Positions 11,712-23,891 are shown, counted from the first letter of the stretch. The stretch is DNA of 64,000 bases from Brachionus plicatilis (GCA_010279815.1 QEOQ01000508.1:5923770-5987769); one strand, 5' to 3'. The notes: generated from the sequence alone by a model not told the origin. Made by a program: numbers and translations.

Positions 11712-12627
11712 GAAAAATCGTCAAAAAAATTTATATCTTCTATAAATATTTATAATATTCCTATAATAAATATTTTAATAAAATTTCAAATGTAAAAAAA
11801 AACTAAACGAATTTACTTAATTAAAAAGTCATGATATAAAATTCAAGCTTTGTATTATAAAGTTACAAGTCAAATCAAGCTCAAGCAATCTTCCAAGAAA
11901 TATTTTTATAAAAATTTTGACTAAAGGATTTCCTAAAGAATGATAAAATAGATTGATTTAAAATTTAAGAATTATTATTATTTTTTAATTAAGGCTAACA
12001 ATAAAAAATAAAATAAAAAAAAACACAAATTTGAAAGATTCATCTTTTCAAAATGAAAATAAAAAAATTGAAATTTTTTATTTTCAAAAATCAGAATTTT
12101 TTTAAAAAAATCTCTGACAAAACTTTGCAGTGTTTTTAATCATTTTTTAAAATTGGTTTCGGTTTCTGAGTATTCAGAAACTGTTTTTTATTTTTTTTTA
12201 AATTTAATTCTTTATTTTCAGTAGTTCTAATGAAAATGTAACACTTCTTGGTCACTCGACCGTTCACTAATCGATTTGCTGGTCTATCCCGTTCTATCAA
12301 CAGCGCCGATAGATAATTCTTAGTGTCGCACGGGTTTGAAAATAATTAAAACCAATTTAATGACATAAAAGAAAATTAAAAAAAATTGTCTTCATGAAAT
12401 TTTTTGATTTTTTTTAATTTAGTTCAAGCAACGAAGCAATGTCTTAAGTTTTGTTCATCCTGTTAAATCAAGTCAAATTTAAATTTGTTTGAGTTAATAA
12501 ATTCAATTTGTTGATACGGGAATTATCGCTTTTTCTAGTTTTCAATGGAACAAACTTTCTCATGTTTAATTTAAATATTTTATTTATTTTAGAAAGCAAA
12601 ATGATTTAATTCAAATTCTAATAAAAA
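11712..12627. promoter_or_regulatory. Upstream region of the nicotinic receptor gene
   Basis: AT-rich except for a short stretch of more balanced base composition at about 12235-12345 (around GGTCACTCGACCGTTCACTA). This stands out in a landscape of A/T runs and lies 280-390 bp before the start codon at 12628. It is a candidate core promoter or first non-coding exon. No specific motif is recognised. Confidence 0.3.
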
Positions 12628-15600
12628 ATGCATCATTGCATATATTTATTTTTACTTTCAGCTCTGTTGGCAAAAAATGCTGAATCAGCTTCTTCCGGAG
12701 CTGCATCATCGGTTTTTTCGAATCGAAACTCGAAAAATACCCGGTATGAGAGTCAAACTAATAAAAATCACTTTCAGCCAGAAGAATGGCTTTATGAAAG
12801 AACTCTCAACTTATCCAATATTGAAATCGACAGGCCCATACCAGATGAGCAAATTTTGATTGCCAAACTTTTGCTAAACTATGATCCGGCATCAAGACCT
12901 GTTTATAATGCATCTCATACAGTTACAATCAATTTCGGTCTGGCTCTAATTCAAATATGTGACATGGATGAGCGTAATCAAATATTGACTACAAATGTGT
13001 GGCTCGAACAGGAATGGAAAGATGAAAGATTGACGTGGAATAAAAGTGAATTCAATAATTTGGAAAAAATTCGACTACCCTGTAACAGACTTTGGTTGCC
13101 GGACATTGTCCTATATAACTCGGCTGACGACTATACCGAAGGTTACATGCAGTCCAAAGCTATGGTAACAAGTGACGGAACAGTTTTTTGGTACCTTTTT
13201 TAATTTTAGAAAATTTTAAAAATTTCAGTTTTGAAATTAGGCCTCCCCCAGCAAAATTGAGAAGTAGTTGTAAAATCGATGTTACATATTTTCCATTCGA
13301 TGACCAAGTAATTTTTTATTTTAATTAAAGCATTTTTTCAATTTCGTAGTGTCTTTTGACACACTAAAAAAAATATATTAAATTAAAAATTGCATTGTTA
13401 AATTCAATAAAATTTAACAAAAATATTTAGCAAAAAGTTAAAATATAGGGTTAGGGTTATAAAAAACATTCTTTTTTCAATATTTTCCCACTATCTTATA
13501 TATTAAGTTCTTGACCCAACAAAAAAATTCAATTCAAGTTTTTAATATAGTATATCTCATCTTAAATTTTAAAATATTTTTCTAGAGTACTTACTGTGTT
13601 TTATTCGTCGAATGTAAAATAAATTTGTCACATAAATCCAGGCATTTTTTTTTAAGTCACAAGTCTTAAGTAAAGTCAAGTCAATGACATAATAAATCCA
13701 TATTTGATACCAATAAAGTAGTTGCTTTCAAATTCCTAGCTATTAATCTTGACCTATGTGGTCTATTTATGTAACCAGATTATGAAAAAATTCTTTAAAC
13801 TGGTCCAAATGAAGCAGATATTGATAAAAATTTTGGTGTAAGTCATGACTTAAATTTTTGTGACTTAGACTTAAAACTGTGACTTATAAACAAGTCTGCA
13901 TAAATCAGATTCAAATATTTTTTAAAACTCTATCCTTACACATAAAATATTCACAATTAATGTCAACTATTTGTACCGGAAACCGAAAGGGTTTTTTCTT
14001 TTAGTAGATTTTATAAAAGTAACCAAAAAACTTTATAGTTATTCTCTTAAACTAAAATATTTGAAGAAATTTGAGATGTTTTAATTTAATAATTTTAATT
14101 ATGAATAATATTTAAAAAAGAAACAAAATTCTTAGACAAAAAGCTCATTATTTTTTATTTAAAAAAGATTCGAATTCAAAAATTTTAAAAACACAACTTT
14201 GAACTACTCTACAAATAAAAATATAAATAAAAATAACTAAAAAGATAAGCACCAGTAAAAACAAATTTTTCATTTGATAGTATATTCGCTCTAAAGAGTT
14301 TGAAAATATTTTTTTTACATTTCTTTAATTTTTATAGATTTTTAAAAGTTTTTTATTTTTTTTCAAGCGGATTTATCTTTTGTAAAAGACAAAAGTAAAC
14401 AATCATTTAAATTTAAAATTGATTTTTGGTTTAATTGATTTAAAAAGAAATTGAAGATTTTATTTTAGGCAAAAAATGAGCAACATGGCATGCTACACTA
14501 TTTCGGAATTTTTTATCACGATTTTTTTTTTTCGAAAATAAAAATATATATGTTCATTTTAGTATTGTATTGAATTTCACACACAGTTTTAAAAAAAATT
14601 TAAATTTGTATTAAAATTATGATTATTGAAGCAGTGAATATTATTTTCGTTAGTTTTAAAAATGTTTGACTGACTGGAGTAGAGTGACCGTGAATCAGTT
14701 ATGCTTCATCAAAATAATAAAATCGGAAACTAAATTTTTCTGATGCCAAGAGTTTGTGTAAACGCGATTATCTTATGTGCGATAACTAATTAAATTTTAT
14801 CCCGATATTCGACTAGAAACAAAATTTGGAATTTATTTTTAAAAAAAATACAAATTTATAACTTTAATAACTAAAAATACTGTAATACTAAGATAATAAA
14901 AAAAAGATATTTTAAACATAATCTTATTTCATTTTTTTAATTCAAGTTTATTTAAGATTTGCCATTTAAAATTCGGCTCATGGACTTATTCAGGCTGGCA
15001 AGTGGATATAATGAATAAATCAACAACAGTTGACTTGTCAAATTACATAAAATCTGGTGAATGGGACTTGAAAAATGTTTATGTACAACGAAATGTGAGA
15101 TATTATCCATGTTGTCCTGATGAGCCATTTCCTGATGTTTTCTTTTATATATACATTAGACGGCGTATTCTTTATTACTTATTTAACATAATATTTCCGT
15201 GCGTGTGGTTATCAATTTTAAGCTTGATTGGTTTTTGGCTTCCACCAGACAGTGGTGAAAAAATAACTCTTGGTATAACTGTTCTTTTGGCTTTTTCCGT
15301 ATTTATGCTTTTGATTGCTGAAAACATACCTGCTACAAGCGAGATGGTACCATTAATTGGTGTCTACTTAACTGTGATAATGAGTTTAACATCATTATCG
15401 ATTATATTGACTGTAGTTGTACTCAATTTGCACCATGCTGGTCCAGTTTCACCAAAAATACCCGAAAATGTTTACTTTTTTATGACTAGAAAAGTTGCCA
15501 AGTGGATTTTTATGAAAGGAACTGTTCAAATTTTTGAAAGTAATCGCACCAACTCAATCCAAGAGTCCTTAAATTGTGATTCTAAATTGTTTAAATTTAA

Positions 15601-16282
15601 ATTGTATGATAAAAAATTCAATTTAATGAAAAATTTATCTTCATGCTGTCGTAGTAGGGGCTTTGATGAAATATACAGCTCGAATGGTGCAAAATCAGCA
15701 ATTGGAATATTAGCTAATGATAGAACAGATTTAGATGCCAATGATTTTATAAAGACGAACTATCAGGACACAAATGAAAAGATTTTAAAAACTAGAAAAC
15801 TTAAAACTTCATACTCAAGTGATTCGGAAGATTTTCACGAAGTTATTAAAAGTCGATCTAGTGAGTTTAAAGACACAAGTTATCACAAAAGTCGGTCACC
15901 ACATGTGAAAACAGCTGAAAAAATAAATTCAAATGGTCTGAATGTACCAATTACTAAATGCAAATGCAATCTTTGTCAAGTCAAAGTTCGAAGATATTCA
16001 AATCAATATCAAAAAGATTTATTGAACATATTGGATAATTTTACAAATAATTTGAAAGAATGTTTGGTCAAAATTGAAAAAAATATTGTTCAAATCAATA
16101 GTGCTAATGAGTGGAAATTAATTGCTATGATCATAGATCGATTTTTATTTTGGATCTTTACTTTTCTTACTATTTTGTCCACTTTTGTTTTACTAGTTGC
16201 CATACCAGTGCTAAAAAACCGCAATATTTTGTCGCCGTATAAATATAATGAAGAGTTTGCGAGTATATTCGAAAATTTTTGA
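12628..16282 (+). CDS. Nicotinic acetylcholine receptor alpha-type subunit, three exons
   Basis: Exons 12628-13190, 13229-13307 and 14957-16282 join with phases 2 and 0 to give 655 residues. A signal peptide (MHHCIYLFLLSALLAKNAES) and a low-complexity linker lead into the ligand-binding domain. The loop D Trp is in NVWLEQEWKDERLTWN and loop A is LPDIVLYNSADDY. The Cys-loop is C202-C216 with exactly 13 residues between (KIDVTYFPFDDQI). The loop B Trp is in FGSWTYSGW, and the vicinal cysteines C266-C267 (YYPCCPDEPF) mark an alpha subunit. M1 is about 280-309. M2 is about 313-335 (GEKITLGITVLLAFSVFMLL), with the Glu ring of a cation channel. M3 is about 343-373 and M4 about 603-633. The long M3-M4 loop contains a CKCNLC cluster. 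It would form ligand-gated cation channels at synapses. A polyadenylation signal AATAAA is at 16318-16323. Confidence 0.95.
13639..13898. mobile_element. hAT-like MITE inside nicotinic receptor intron 2
   Basis: A 260-bp element flanked by a perfect 8-bp direct repeat CATAAATC (13631-13638 and 13899-13906). The ends are CAGGCATTTTTTTTTAAGTC on the left and the complement of CAGACTTGTTTATAAGTCAC on the right. The interior is built of repeated AAGTC/GACTT words. There is no coding capacity. Related copies lie at 46888-47173 and 48979-49303. Confidence 0.8.
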
Positions 16283-16350
16283 GAAATTTTTTTTATCAAA
16301 AAAATCTTATTAATACAAATAAAGGATTTAATTCTAAATTATTTAAAAAA

Positions 16351-16422
16351 GGCACCGCCGGGAATCGAACCCGGGATCTCCTGTTTACTAGACAGGCGCT
16401 TTAGCCACTAAGCCACGGCGCC
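16351..16422 (-). tRNA. tRNA-Thr (anticodon AGT)
   Basis: The minus strand folds into a 72-nt cloverleaf. The acceptor stem GGCGCCG pairs with CGGTGCC (one G-T pair). The D arm contains TAGTGG. The anticodon stem CCTGT/ACAGG encloses the loop CTAGTAA with anticodon AGT. The T arm is CCGGG-TTCGAAT-CCCGG. No intron is present. A-box and B-box promoter elements (TGGCTTAGTGG and GGTTCGAATCC) are internal. It lies 68 bp past the nicotinic receptor stop codon in the opposite orientation. Confidence 0.96.
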
Positions 16423-17339
16423 TTCAAAATTCGATATTTAATCAAAACATCAATGCAATTTATTTTTAAACTTCAAATAAAAAAAATTTTAAATGCAAAA
16501 AATTTTTTTGTTTTTAATCTTAATTTATTTTTTTATTTAAATTAATTTTATTTCTTATTCTTTAGTTGCTCCCCAAAATTTAGTTTCTAAAATAGCTAAA
16601 TATGAATTTTAAAAAAGATCAATTGCAAAATCAAAATTTCGCCCGAAATCTTAACTTTATCTATTTTTCATCTTTCTTGTTTTGTCATTAGAATTTATAA
16701 CGTGTAATATTTTATTAATTTAATTAAATTATATATAAAATTTTTTAATCAAAATAAAATATATTAATTAAAAGTCAATTTTTTTGTAAATGACTAGATT
16801 GATAAAAAACAAAGACACTGGTTTTTTAGAAAGAAAAAAAAAATATATTTCAGAATAATTTCTTTTAACAGTTTAATTGATCTATTCAAAAAAATTATTT
16901 CAATGATTATTATCTAATTTATCAAATTTTTATAAAACTTTAAAACTTAAAGCTTCTAGTTTGAAAAAATAAAATTTAAAATTTTTATTTTATTTTTTAA
17001 AATAATCGATCTGTTATAAACCTTAAAAAAAAAAATTCTTTCCAGATTTTTTAGGATCTGATGGTTCGCGGTTTTAACACAAATAATAAAAGAAATTAAA
17101 AAATAATAATGACTTTATTAATAAATGGACACTTCTAGCCTGAACTGATAATAAAGGAAAAATGGAGAAAAGAAAAGAAAAAAATAATAATTTCAAAGTT
17201 TTTCTTCTAATCGCACATGTCTAAAATTTTACACAGTGTTAAATACTATCAACTTGCTAAGCGCATGAGATCATAGTATTGCACTGTGAAACTATAGACA
17301 TTTACGATGTAAAGAGTCGGTGTTATAGTTATTGAGAGA
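16423..17339. other. AT-rich spacer, no gene seen
   Basis: No open frame or structured RNA recognised. The first bases after 16422 would be the 5' flank of the minus-strand tRNA. Confidence 0.4.
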
Positions 17340-17600
17340 ACTACAACAGATCAGATCCATGTGATTATAGGCCTATTTCTTTAACATCGAATCGCTGAGA
17401 AAATATTAAGAGATTTAATCATAAATTAATGTATCGAAAATAGAATAATTAGTCGGATTCAATGTGGAAATGTACCAAATAAATCGTGTACAACGAATCT
17501 AATTGAAACCAAAGATTTTTTAAAAAATCAACTTTCAAATGGTAATCAAGTCGATGATGATGTACTAACTTTTCCTTGAAATAGATGGGAAGTAAGATAC
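17340..17600 (+). pseudogene. LINE reverse transcriptase fragment
   Basis: In broken frames the stretch reads DYRPISLTS (about 17368-17395), then ENRIISRIQCGNVPNKSC, TTNLIETKDFLKNQLSNGNQ and a degraded VDDVLTF. This order matches the N-terminal fingers region of non-LTR reverse transcriptases. Stops and frame changes show that it is a relic. Confidence 0.6.
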
Positions 17601-18373
17601 TAACTTAAAATAAAAAAATAATCTTTATCGCTTTTTTTGTCGGTGTAGTTTGTAGGCATTTACAAAATATTTAGCTTTCTTAACAAATAAAGTTCCAATA
17701 TTCTAATTAGTTTATTAATTATTAAATATGTGTTAAATTAAAAGTAAGTAAAAGTTAGAATGTCAATGCGAAATATTTAGGAAAAAAACTCGAGATTAAG
17801 TTGAAACTAATAAATCGTATCTTATCTTATTATTTAAAAAAATAGAAGAAAAAGTGTAAATATCTATTAAAAATTCTTCTTACATATAGAAAGCGAGACA
17901 GTGCCTGGGATACATGAGGTTTTACTATAGCTTATTTTACTATTTCAATATCTTTTTTTTTTTTTGATTTTTGTCTTTTTTTATGAGAGATTTTTTTTAA
18001 TAATAAAGATTATAATTAAATGATTCATTTCTGAAAATTTTTTGTACACATCATATTTCCTTTTAATATTGCTACCAGACTTGTTTTTAAGTCACAGTTT
18101 TAAGTCTAAGTCACAAAAATTTAAGTCAAAGTCATGACTTAAAATTTTTTGAAACAAATATTTGAAACATAGCATTTTTTCAATGTTGTTTCAACATTGG
18201 ATATGTTTTGTGATTCAAACACAAAAAATTAAACAAAACAGATATTGAAATATAATATAACATTAATAAATATAATATTTTTTTATTCATTTGTTTATTG
18301 TACCGAGCTTAAGCTCCTTCAGAATAGAATTATATAAAATAAAATCAAATAAAAAAATAAAGTAAAATAGGGT
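17601..18373. other. AT-rich spacer with a partial hAT-like MITE end
   Basis: At 18076-18145 the sequence CAGACTTGTTTTTAAGTCAC followed by AAGTC-rich words matches one end of the hAT-like MITE family. No opposite end or target duplication was found, so this copy looks truncated. Nothing else is recognised. Confidence 0.5.
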
Positions 18374-18382
18374 AAAATAAAG

Positions 18383-21161
18383 ATTTATAGTAATCTATCG
18401 CCAGTTTTTTCTATCGCCAAAAATGTAATGCCAATTATTTTATTGCCATTTTGTTAAATAAGAATCAATCGCCAAAAATAAAAATAAGGATCTAATGCCA
18501 TTTTCTTAAACAAGAATCTATCGCCAAAAATCAAAGTAAAGATCTAATGCCATTTTCTTAAATAGGAACCGATTGCCGAAAAAAAATTGAACAATTTATA
18601 TTTATCTTCAAAATAAACAAACTTGACTCAACTATCTTGCAAACATAACCGTTTAACGGAAACGGAATACTGTTATACAAAAAAAAAATATCTAGGTTAC
18701 TTAACTCAGTTTCGGCATTTTGAATCAATTGAAAATGTGATATATATTTTTAAAAATTATTGAAATATTCATAAAAACAAAATTTTCTTTAAACATGAAT
18801 AATAAAGTTAGCTTTATTACCAGTATATTTGGTACAACTGAACAAAAAAATGCACATCCGATCGCAATTTACGACAATTATAGTTACTGGTGGAAGCGAG
18901 ATAACAAAAAATCCACACAATTCGTTTGTAGTCACGAATCATGTTACGCTAGCATTCATTTAAAAGACGATATCGTTTTAAAAGAATCTGGAAAACATTA
19001 TCATGATAAATTAACCGAATACGAAATACAACTTTTAAGAGCAAAAAAATACCTAAAAAAAGCGGTAACAAATGACTTATCCAAATCAATTTCAACTCAC
19101 TATAAAGAAATGGAAGAGAATTTAATAAAATGTAAAGAACCGGCCCGAATAAATGCAGCAAAACTCCCCTCTTAAAAACAAATGTACTTTGGGTTACAAA
19201 AAAGCCGAACGAAATTGATGCCGACGATTCCAAAAGATTTTTCAAGTTTAGTTATTAATGGGGAACACGCGATTACAACAAGTGGTGAAGAATTTTTACG
19301 ATTCGACAATCAATAGAGCTCAAATCGTATTATTATATTTGTTGACGATAATTCACTCAAAATTCTTTCAGAATCGGAAGAGTGGTTTATGGATGGTACA
19401 TTCAAGTCGGCACCTAAACAAATGATGCAGCTCTTCACGATTCAAGCTCTTGTCAAAATTTTAAGCAATATCAATAATGATGCGACAGTGCCATGTGTAT
19501 ATGCTCTAACTCAAAAAAAAACAAAAAAAGCATAAAAAGATATTTTCAATGTGCTTAAAGACCTTGCGTTAGGTGCTAAATTAATTCTTAACCCAAAACG
19601 AGTCATAGCTGATTTCGAAGCTTCGAGTACTTTTGCCATTCAATTTCATTTTCCGAACGTTGTTATCAAAGGTTGTTGGTTTCATTTCAGACAAGCGATA
19701 TTTAGACGTGCTGTTCGCCTCGGATTAAAGCAACATTATCATTTAGACGAATATAGAGAATTTATCAGTTTATTCGGTGCTCTTGCTTTAATTCCTATCG
19801 AAAAAATAAGCGAAGGCTATGAGATTATTAAATTATTTAAACCAAATGATGCTAAATTGGATCAGATTTTGACATATTTTGAAAACCGATGGCTTAACAA
19901 AATGTATGGAATCATTTCGACTCAGATATTCGAACAAATAACAAAATAGAAGGATTTCACTCCGGTCTGAACAAGCAAATTATTTCAGATCATCCAAATG
20001 TTTTTCAGTTAATCAATTTTCTCAAGAAACAACAGTCAAGTAATTCAATTGAATACGAACGTTTAAAGCAAGCTCAAGTGAAAAAAAAGAAGTCAAAAAA
20101 GGAAGAAACCAAAGAATTTCAATTAGAATTGATAAAAACTGAACACAAAAACAGTCCGAATGTTAAAGAGTTTTTGCAAAGTTTGTGCCAATTTATTCAA
20201 TATTCGTACGAGTATTGGTTCGACGAACAAAACCTCGAAGATTATTTAATCGAAGAGGCTGAAGATGACGATAATAGTCAAAATGATAACCCATTACAAC
20301 ATCAAGATTCGAATTTCAACGAAGAAATCAATACAATGGTTTTCAATCAATTAGAGGCTTCAAGTTCGTAAATTAATCTAGAAACTGTCGCCTTTAACAA
20401 TTCGCCTGTAAACGATATCAATAATGAGCAAGTTAATAGACGAATACCTTTAGCTTCGATAATTGCTTCAGATCCTAATTTTTACGACGAAATTAATTCC
20501 GACACGTTTAATTATGTTGAATCCATCGTAGATAGATCACCGTTGCGGAGAATGAAAGGGCGAAGAGGCAAGAGAAAGAAAAAGTCGAAAATGCAATTCA
20601 AGCTCGTGTACAAGAAATTTCTAAAAATGATATCGATGAAGAGGTAAAACGTTACTGGACAAAAACGAAAGCAAATGATAGATCAATAATATCGAAAACA
20701 GATCGTGATTTTGCTAAAAAACGGTTAATTGAGAAAATACGCGAAGAAGACGATTTAAATAAACATTTAGAGTTTTTGAATCGTTATAGAGATTTTCAAG
20801 ACTATTATTTTTTTTAAGTTGTTTGTACTTTTTTTACCTAATTACTAAATTTTTTTTTATTCCATTTTTGTTAACCTAATTTTATCAATAATTACGTTTA
20901 TTTTTAAATAATAAAGTAATGTAAATAAAATTTTTTCAATTAGTTCTCATTTTTTTAATCTGGGATTTTTTTTTGCTTTAAATTCCTATTTCAAAATTGG
21001 CATTAAAAAAACTGGCGATAAATTCGTAATTTATTTTTGGTGATAGAATTTTTTAGCGATAGTTTCTTAATTTATTTTTGGCGATAGAATTTTTTGCCGA
21101 TAGATTTTTGGCGATAAAAAAAATGGAAATAAAATAAACTGGCGATAGATTCCTTATTACC
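18383..21161 (+). mobile_element. MULE (Mutator-like) DNA transposon with FLYWCH-type zinc finger, decayed
   Basis: A transposase relic (18795-20816) is framed by subterminal inverted repeats rich in TCTATCGCCAAAAAT. The termini AATCTATCGCCAG (near 18392) and its complement (near 21140-21152) mirror each other. A 9-bp direct repeat AAAATAAAG (18374-18382 and 21162-21170) fits the 8-10-bp duplications of MULEs. That word is low-complexity in this neighbourhood, so the exact ends are uncertain. The left arm carries tandem units of about 52 bp (GATCTAATGCCATTTTCTTA at 18489 and 18541). Confidence 0.75.
18795..20816 (+). pseudogene. MULE transposase with FLYWCH-like zinc finger, broken by stops and frameshifts
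   Basis: Residues at the N-terminus (18795-19173) form a FLYWCH-like finger: YSYWWKR, then CSHESC and a paired HYH. The MULE catalytic core follows in pieces. EWFMDGTFKSAPKQMMQL (about 19378-19430) carries the first Asp. RVIADFEASSTFA (about 19600) carries the second Asp, followed by the diagnostic GCWFHFRQA. YFENRWLNKMYG (about 19878) carries the probable Glu. Further blocks at 19948-20371 and 20385-20816 continue the C-terminal region in other frames. I count an early stop at 19172-19174, in-frame stops near 19314 and 19532, and at least two further frame changes. This copy cannot make a full protein. Confidence 0.85.
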
Positions 21162-21419
21162 AAAATAAAGTGAAATTGTAAAGTATTCTTTCTTTTTATA
21201 AGTGAATTTTATTATTTTGATATCAACGTCTAATCAAATTCAGCACCTAATTAAAATAATTTGGTACCAAAAGTCACAAATCAGAGAACATTTTATTTAG
21301 AACAATTTATTAAGATGAGTCCATTGAATAGGAAAAAGTGAAAAAAACTAGGGGGAACGGAAAAATTTAGTTACCTCCCTTTTTGTAGTTTTTGTAACTT
21401 ATAATCAGCTCAAAAACAT

Positions 21420-21740
21420 CTAGCTCTGACTTTTGCCGATAACGATTGGAGGTGTAAACAGGCCACAGTGAATTTATCTGGTGAATGGGAGCTAAGCACT
21501 TGCAGTTGCAAAGATTGGCTTAAGAATTATAAATATGATCATGTAATTGCAGTCGGTTCTCGGCTAAGTAAGTTTTTATCCACCAAATGTGATTTGAGAA
21601 TCAGCGTCGTGAAGAATCCGTCTAGAGCCAATATCAAAGAATCCGTCTCGAATAGACCCGAATCGTTATTCCAAAGCAACAAGTTAAAAATAAACGTGGC
21701 AGACCAGTAAGATCAAACAAACTAAACAAAAAGTAAATTG
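21420..21740 (+). pseudogene. SWIM zinc-finger remnant of another MULE-type transposase
   Basis: The translation reads LSGEWELSTCSCKDWLKNYK then YDHVIAV. This is the CxC...CxH pattern of a SWIM finger with the third Cys replaced by Tyr. A shifted frame downstream (about 21668-21735) reads PKQQVKNKRGRPVRSNKLNKK, the basic AT-hook-like tail that usually follows SWIM domains in these transposases. A frameshift separates the two. It lies just outside the MULE at 18383-21161 and is probably a different copy. Confidence 0.6.
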
Positions 21741-22002
21741 AATATTATTTTTGTCTATATGTTTAATTAATTTTGTTCTTATTTGATATAAATTGTACTA
21801 TTTTTTTATTTATATGACTTTATTATAATAGAAAAAAAAAACACATTTGTTCCTTAGTTCAGTAATTTTGCTTTTTATTTCAATACAAATAACATGATTA
21901 ATAATTACATGCCATTTTTTACTATCCTTACTAATGACTTGCCAGATAAGCTTTAAAAAAAATTTTTACTTAATGCCGATGACTTTTAAGTATTTTGAGT
22001 AA

Positions 22003-22031
22003 TTAATAATAATAATAATAATAATAATAAA
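22003..22031. repeat. (AAT)n microsatellite
   Basis: About eight tandem AAT units. On the minus strand this is a (TTA)n tract lying at the 3' side of the minus-strand LINE fragment that follows. It may therefore be that element's tail. Confidence 0.8.
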
Positions 22032-22044
22032 TTGAGTCATAGCA

Positions 22045-22140
22045 GGGAATCACCCTGCGAGCAATCCAAAACAACTTGAATCGCTATGATGACTGGTTGA
22101 GCGTTTGGCAAGAAGGAATGTGGGACAATGAGTTATCGAG
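22045..22140 (+). pseudogene. Short LINE reverse transcriptase fragment
   Basis: The translation LRAIQNNLNRYDDWLSVWQEG resembles the LQ.DL..L..W...W segment downstream of the catalytic motif in non-LTR reverse transcriptases. It is more GC-rich than its surroundings. It is isolated and short, so the call is tentative. Confidence 0.45.
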
Positions 22141-22144
22141 CTAA

Positions 22145-22450
22145 GGCCACCCCAGTCCTAGCGTAAACGCTTCTGGGGAGTGCCCAGGCCTTCGACTTAC
22201 CGTCTCACTGACTGGGCCATGGTTGGTCGTTGAGGTTTAGGTGGTGGTGGTGTTCGTGCGGGCAAGATGTTTGTCGAGGCTGGCCTTGAAGCTGTTAAGG
22301 GTTGGAGCGTTGACTGTTGAGGACGCGAGGTTGTTCCAGGTAGATGCAACTCTGTTATTAAGGAAGTTTGTTCGCGCCGGGCAGTTGGATAGTTGGACAA
22401 AAAGGCTAATCGAAATAACCCAAGTCAACAGTTTAAAGATTAACATCATG
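22145..22450 (-). pseudogene. LINE ORF2 C-terminal fragment and 3' UTR
   Basis: The minus strand encodes FLNNRVASTWNNLASSTVNA then PTLNSFKASLDKH, the RVxxxWNxLP...SLNSFKxxLDK signature at the end of LINE ORF2 proteins. The downstream part, 22145-22235, is GC-rich with no frame and looks like the element's 3' untranslated region. Codon and base composition differ sharply from the surrounding DNA. Confidence 0.65.
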
Positions 22451-23546
22451 ATATAACTTGCATTATTGAATATTTTATCTTTTCAGTGCACAAAATTTAT
22501 GTCAAATTTATTTGAAAAAAAAACAAAATGATGATTTTAGAGTAATTTGGATCAGGATTAAATTTTTTGAATAGAAAACTTTTATATTTTGATATTAAAT
22601 TATTTTTCAGACTTTTAAAGCAAAGTCTGATAAGCTTTTTTAGGAAATTTTCAGTTTCTTTTAAACTAAACAATAAAGTATCTATGTATTATGATTACAA
22701 TCTTAAGAATTTATCGTTAAATATCGTCAAAAAAGGATTCTTTATTTTATGAAGCTGTCCAATCTGGAGATGTTCAATAGAATAATAATAAAGTAGTCGA
22801 AATAGCGGGATTTTGCGTGATAGAGGAAGTAAAGTTATAAAGAAATATTGTTTGAATGAGAGGAATCTAAAAATATATTAATGTCAGCGAATTTATATCC
22901 CAAATCAAAGTCTAAATCAAAAACTTTTTATTTTTTTTAAAAACTGTAGTTTAAAAAAATATGCCAGCATTTATTTTTGTTTTTTTTTTTTATAAAAATT
23001 TTTATTTTCTAGAAAGCATTAAAAAAATTATGATTTTTTTTTCAATTTACCTTATGAAATTAAAAATAAAAATCTTAAGTACTGGTTATAAAAATAATAG
23101 AGATTAAATAAATTCAAAGTCACAAGTCTCAAGTCAAGTGCAAGCCAAAGTTTGTCTATTTTTTTCTTAATGATATGTTATAAAATTATGTAAATAAATT
23201 GTGGTTGGATTTTAGAGCTTTTGAGTTTGTTATGAACACAACCACCCTTACCTACACTCACAACTCCAGAAACTCATATACAACATACTTATTGGCCACA
23301 ATATCTTTAAACTTCTGGCTAGGTCACTGTTTGCTAAAGTAAATTAATTAATTTCGTTATAATCTTAATCAATTTAAATTTTATTTAAAAATATTTACAA
23401 AATAGAAAAAAAAATATATTCTTAATCATCAATTGTAAAGTTCAAGTCATTCTGTTTACAAAATTCAACAAAATTATCATGTTCTAATTTAGTCATTATT
23501 TGATTTAGTGCATAGATCTATTTATAAAGAAATATTAATAAAAATT
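22451..23546. other. AT-rich spacer
   Basis: No gene recognised. A 61-codon frame at 22567-22752 is Phe/Leu/Lys-rich and motif-free. AAGTC-rich words near 23113-23150 recall the hAT-like MITE family but no full element is visible. Confidence 0.4.
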
Positions 23547-23891
23547 TTAATTAATTTTATTCTCTAGACTATTTACTTGGTTGCGTTGAATTTTTTTCAA
23601 ATCAGTGACCGGGGTTTCGGGCAATTGATTGATAGTTAATTTTTGATCGTATGACTTAGAACGATTTTTCGAATATCTATTTTGATCTATCAATAAACTT
23701 CCTAGAGATCCTAGAGTTTGCTTTGAGGCTTTGTCATTCGATGGGCTCTTTACGGAAACCAAACTTTCAAAGACACTTTTTTTATGATTTACATTTAAAT
23801 TACGCTTTGAATTGTTTTGACTTTTTTGGATAAATTTATCAGTTAGTTTATCAATTTTGAGTATCGCTTCTATTTTATCCCTTTTTTGCAT
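23547..23891 (-). CDS. Hypothetical protein, 114 residues
   Basis: An ATG-initiated frame encodes a hydrophilic, Lys/Ser/Asn-rich protein. Its N-terminal stretch MQKRDKIEAILKIDKLTDKF is likely helical and is followed by a Ser-rich region (LVSVKSPSNDKASKQTLGSL). There is no signal peptide, membrane segment or recognised domain. Its composition is less biased than chance frames nearby, and it lacks the poly-Phe/poly-Lys runs of non-coding AT-rich DNA. I therefore lean towards a real gene or a single exon of one. Further exons cannot be excluded. Confidence 0.45.
   Translation of the reverse strand: MQKRDKIEAILKIDKLTDKFIQKSQNNSKRNLNVNHKKSVFESLVSVKSPSNDKASKQTLGSLGSLLIDQNRYSKNRSKSYDQKLTINQLPETPVTDLKKIQRNQVNSLENKIN

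Noticed and set aside
11457..11745. Two opposed frames with identical translated starts (MKFRIKKIRSK)
   Set aside because: They are the two arms of the perfect inverted repeat at 11509-11711 read from each side, not genes.
13447..13459. Telomere-like GGGTTAGGGTTA
   Set aside because: Only two units here and a similarly short stretch near 56820. Far too short for an interstitial telomere claim.
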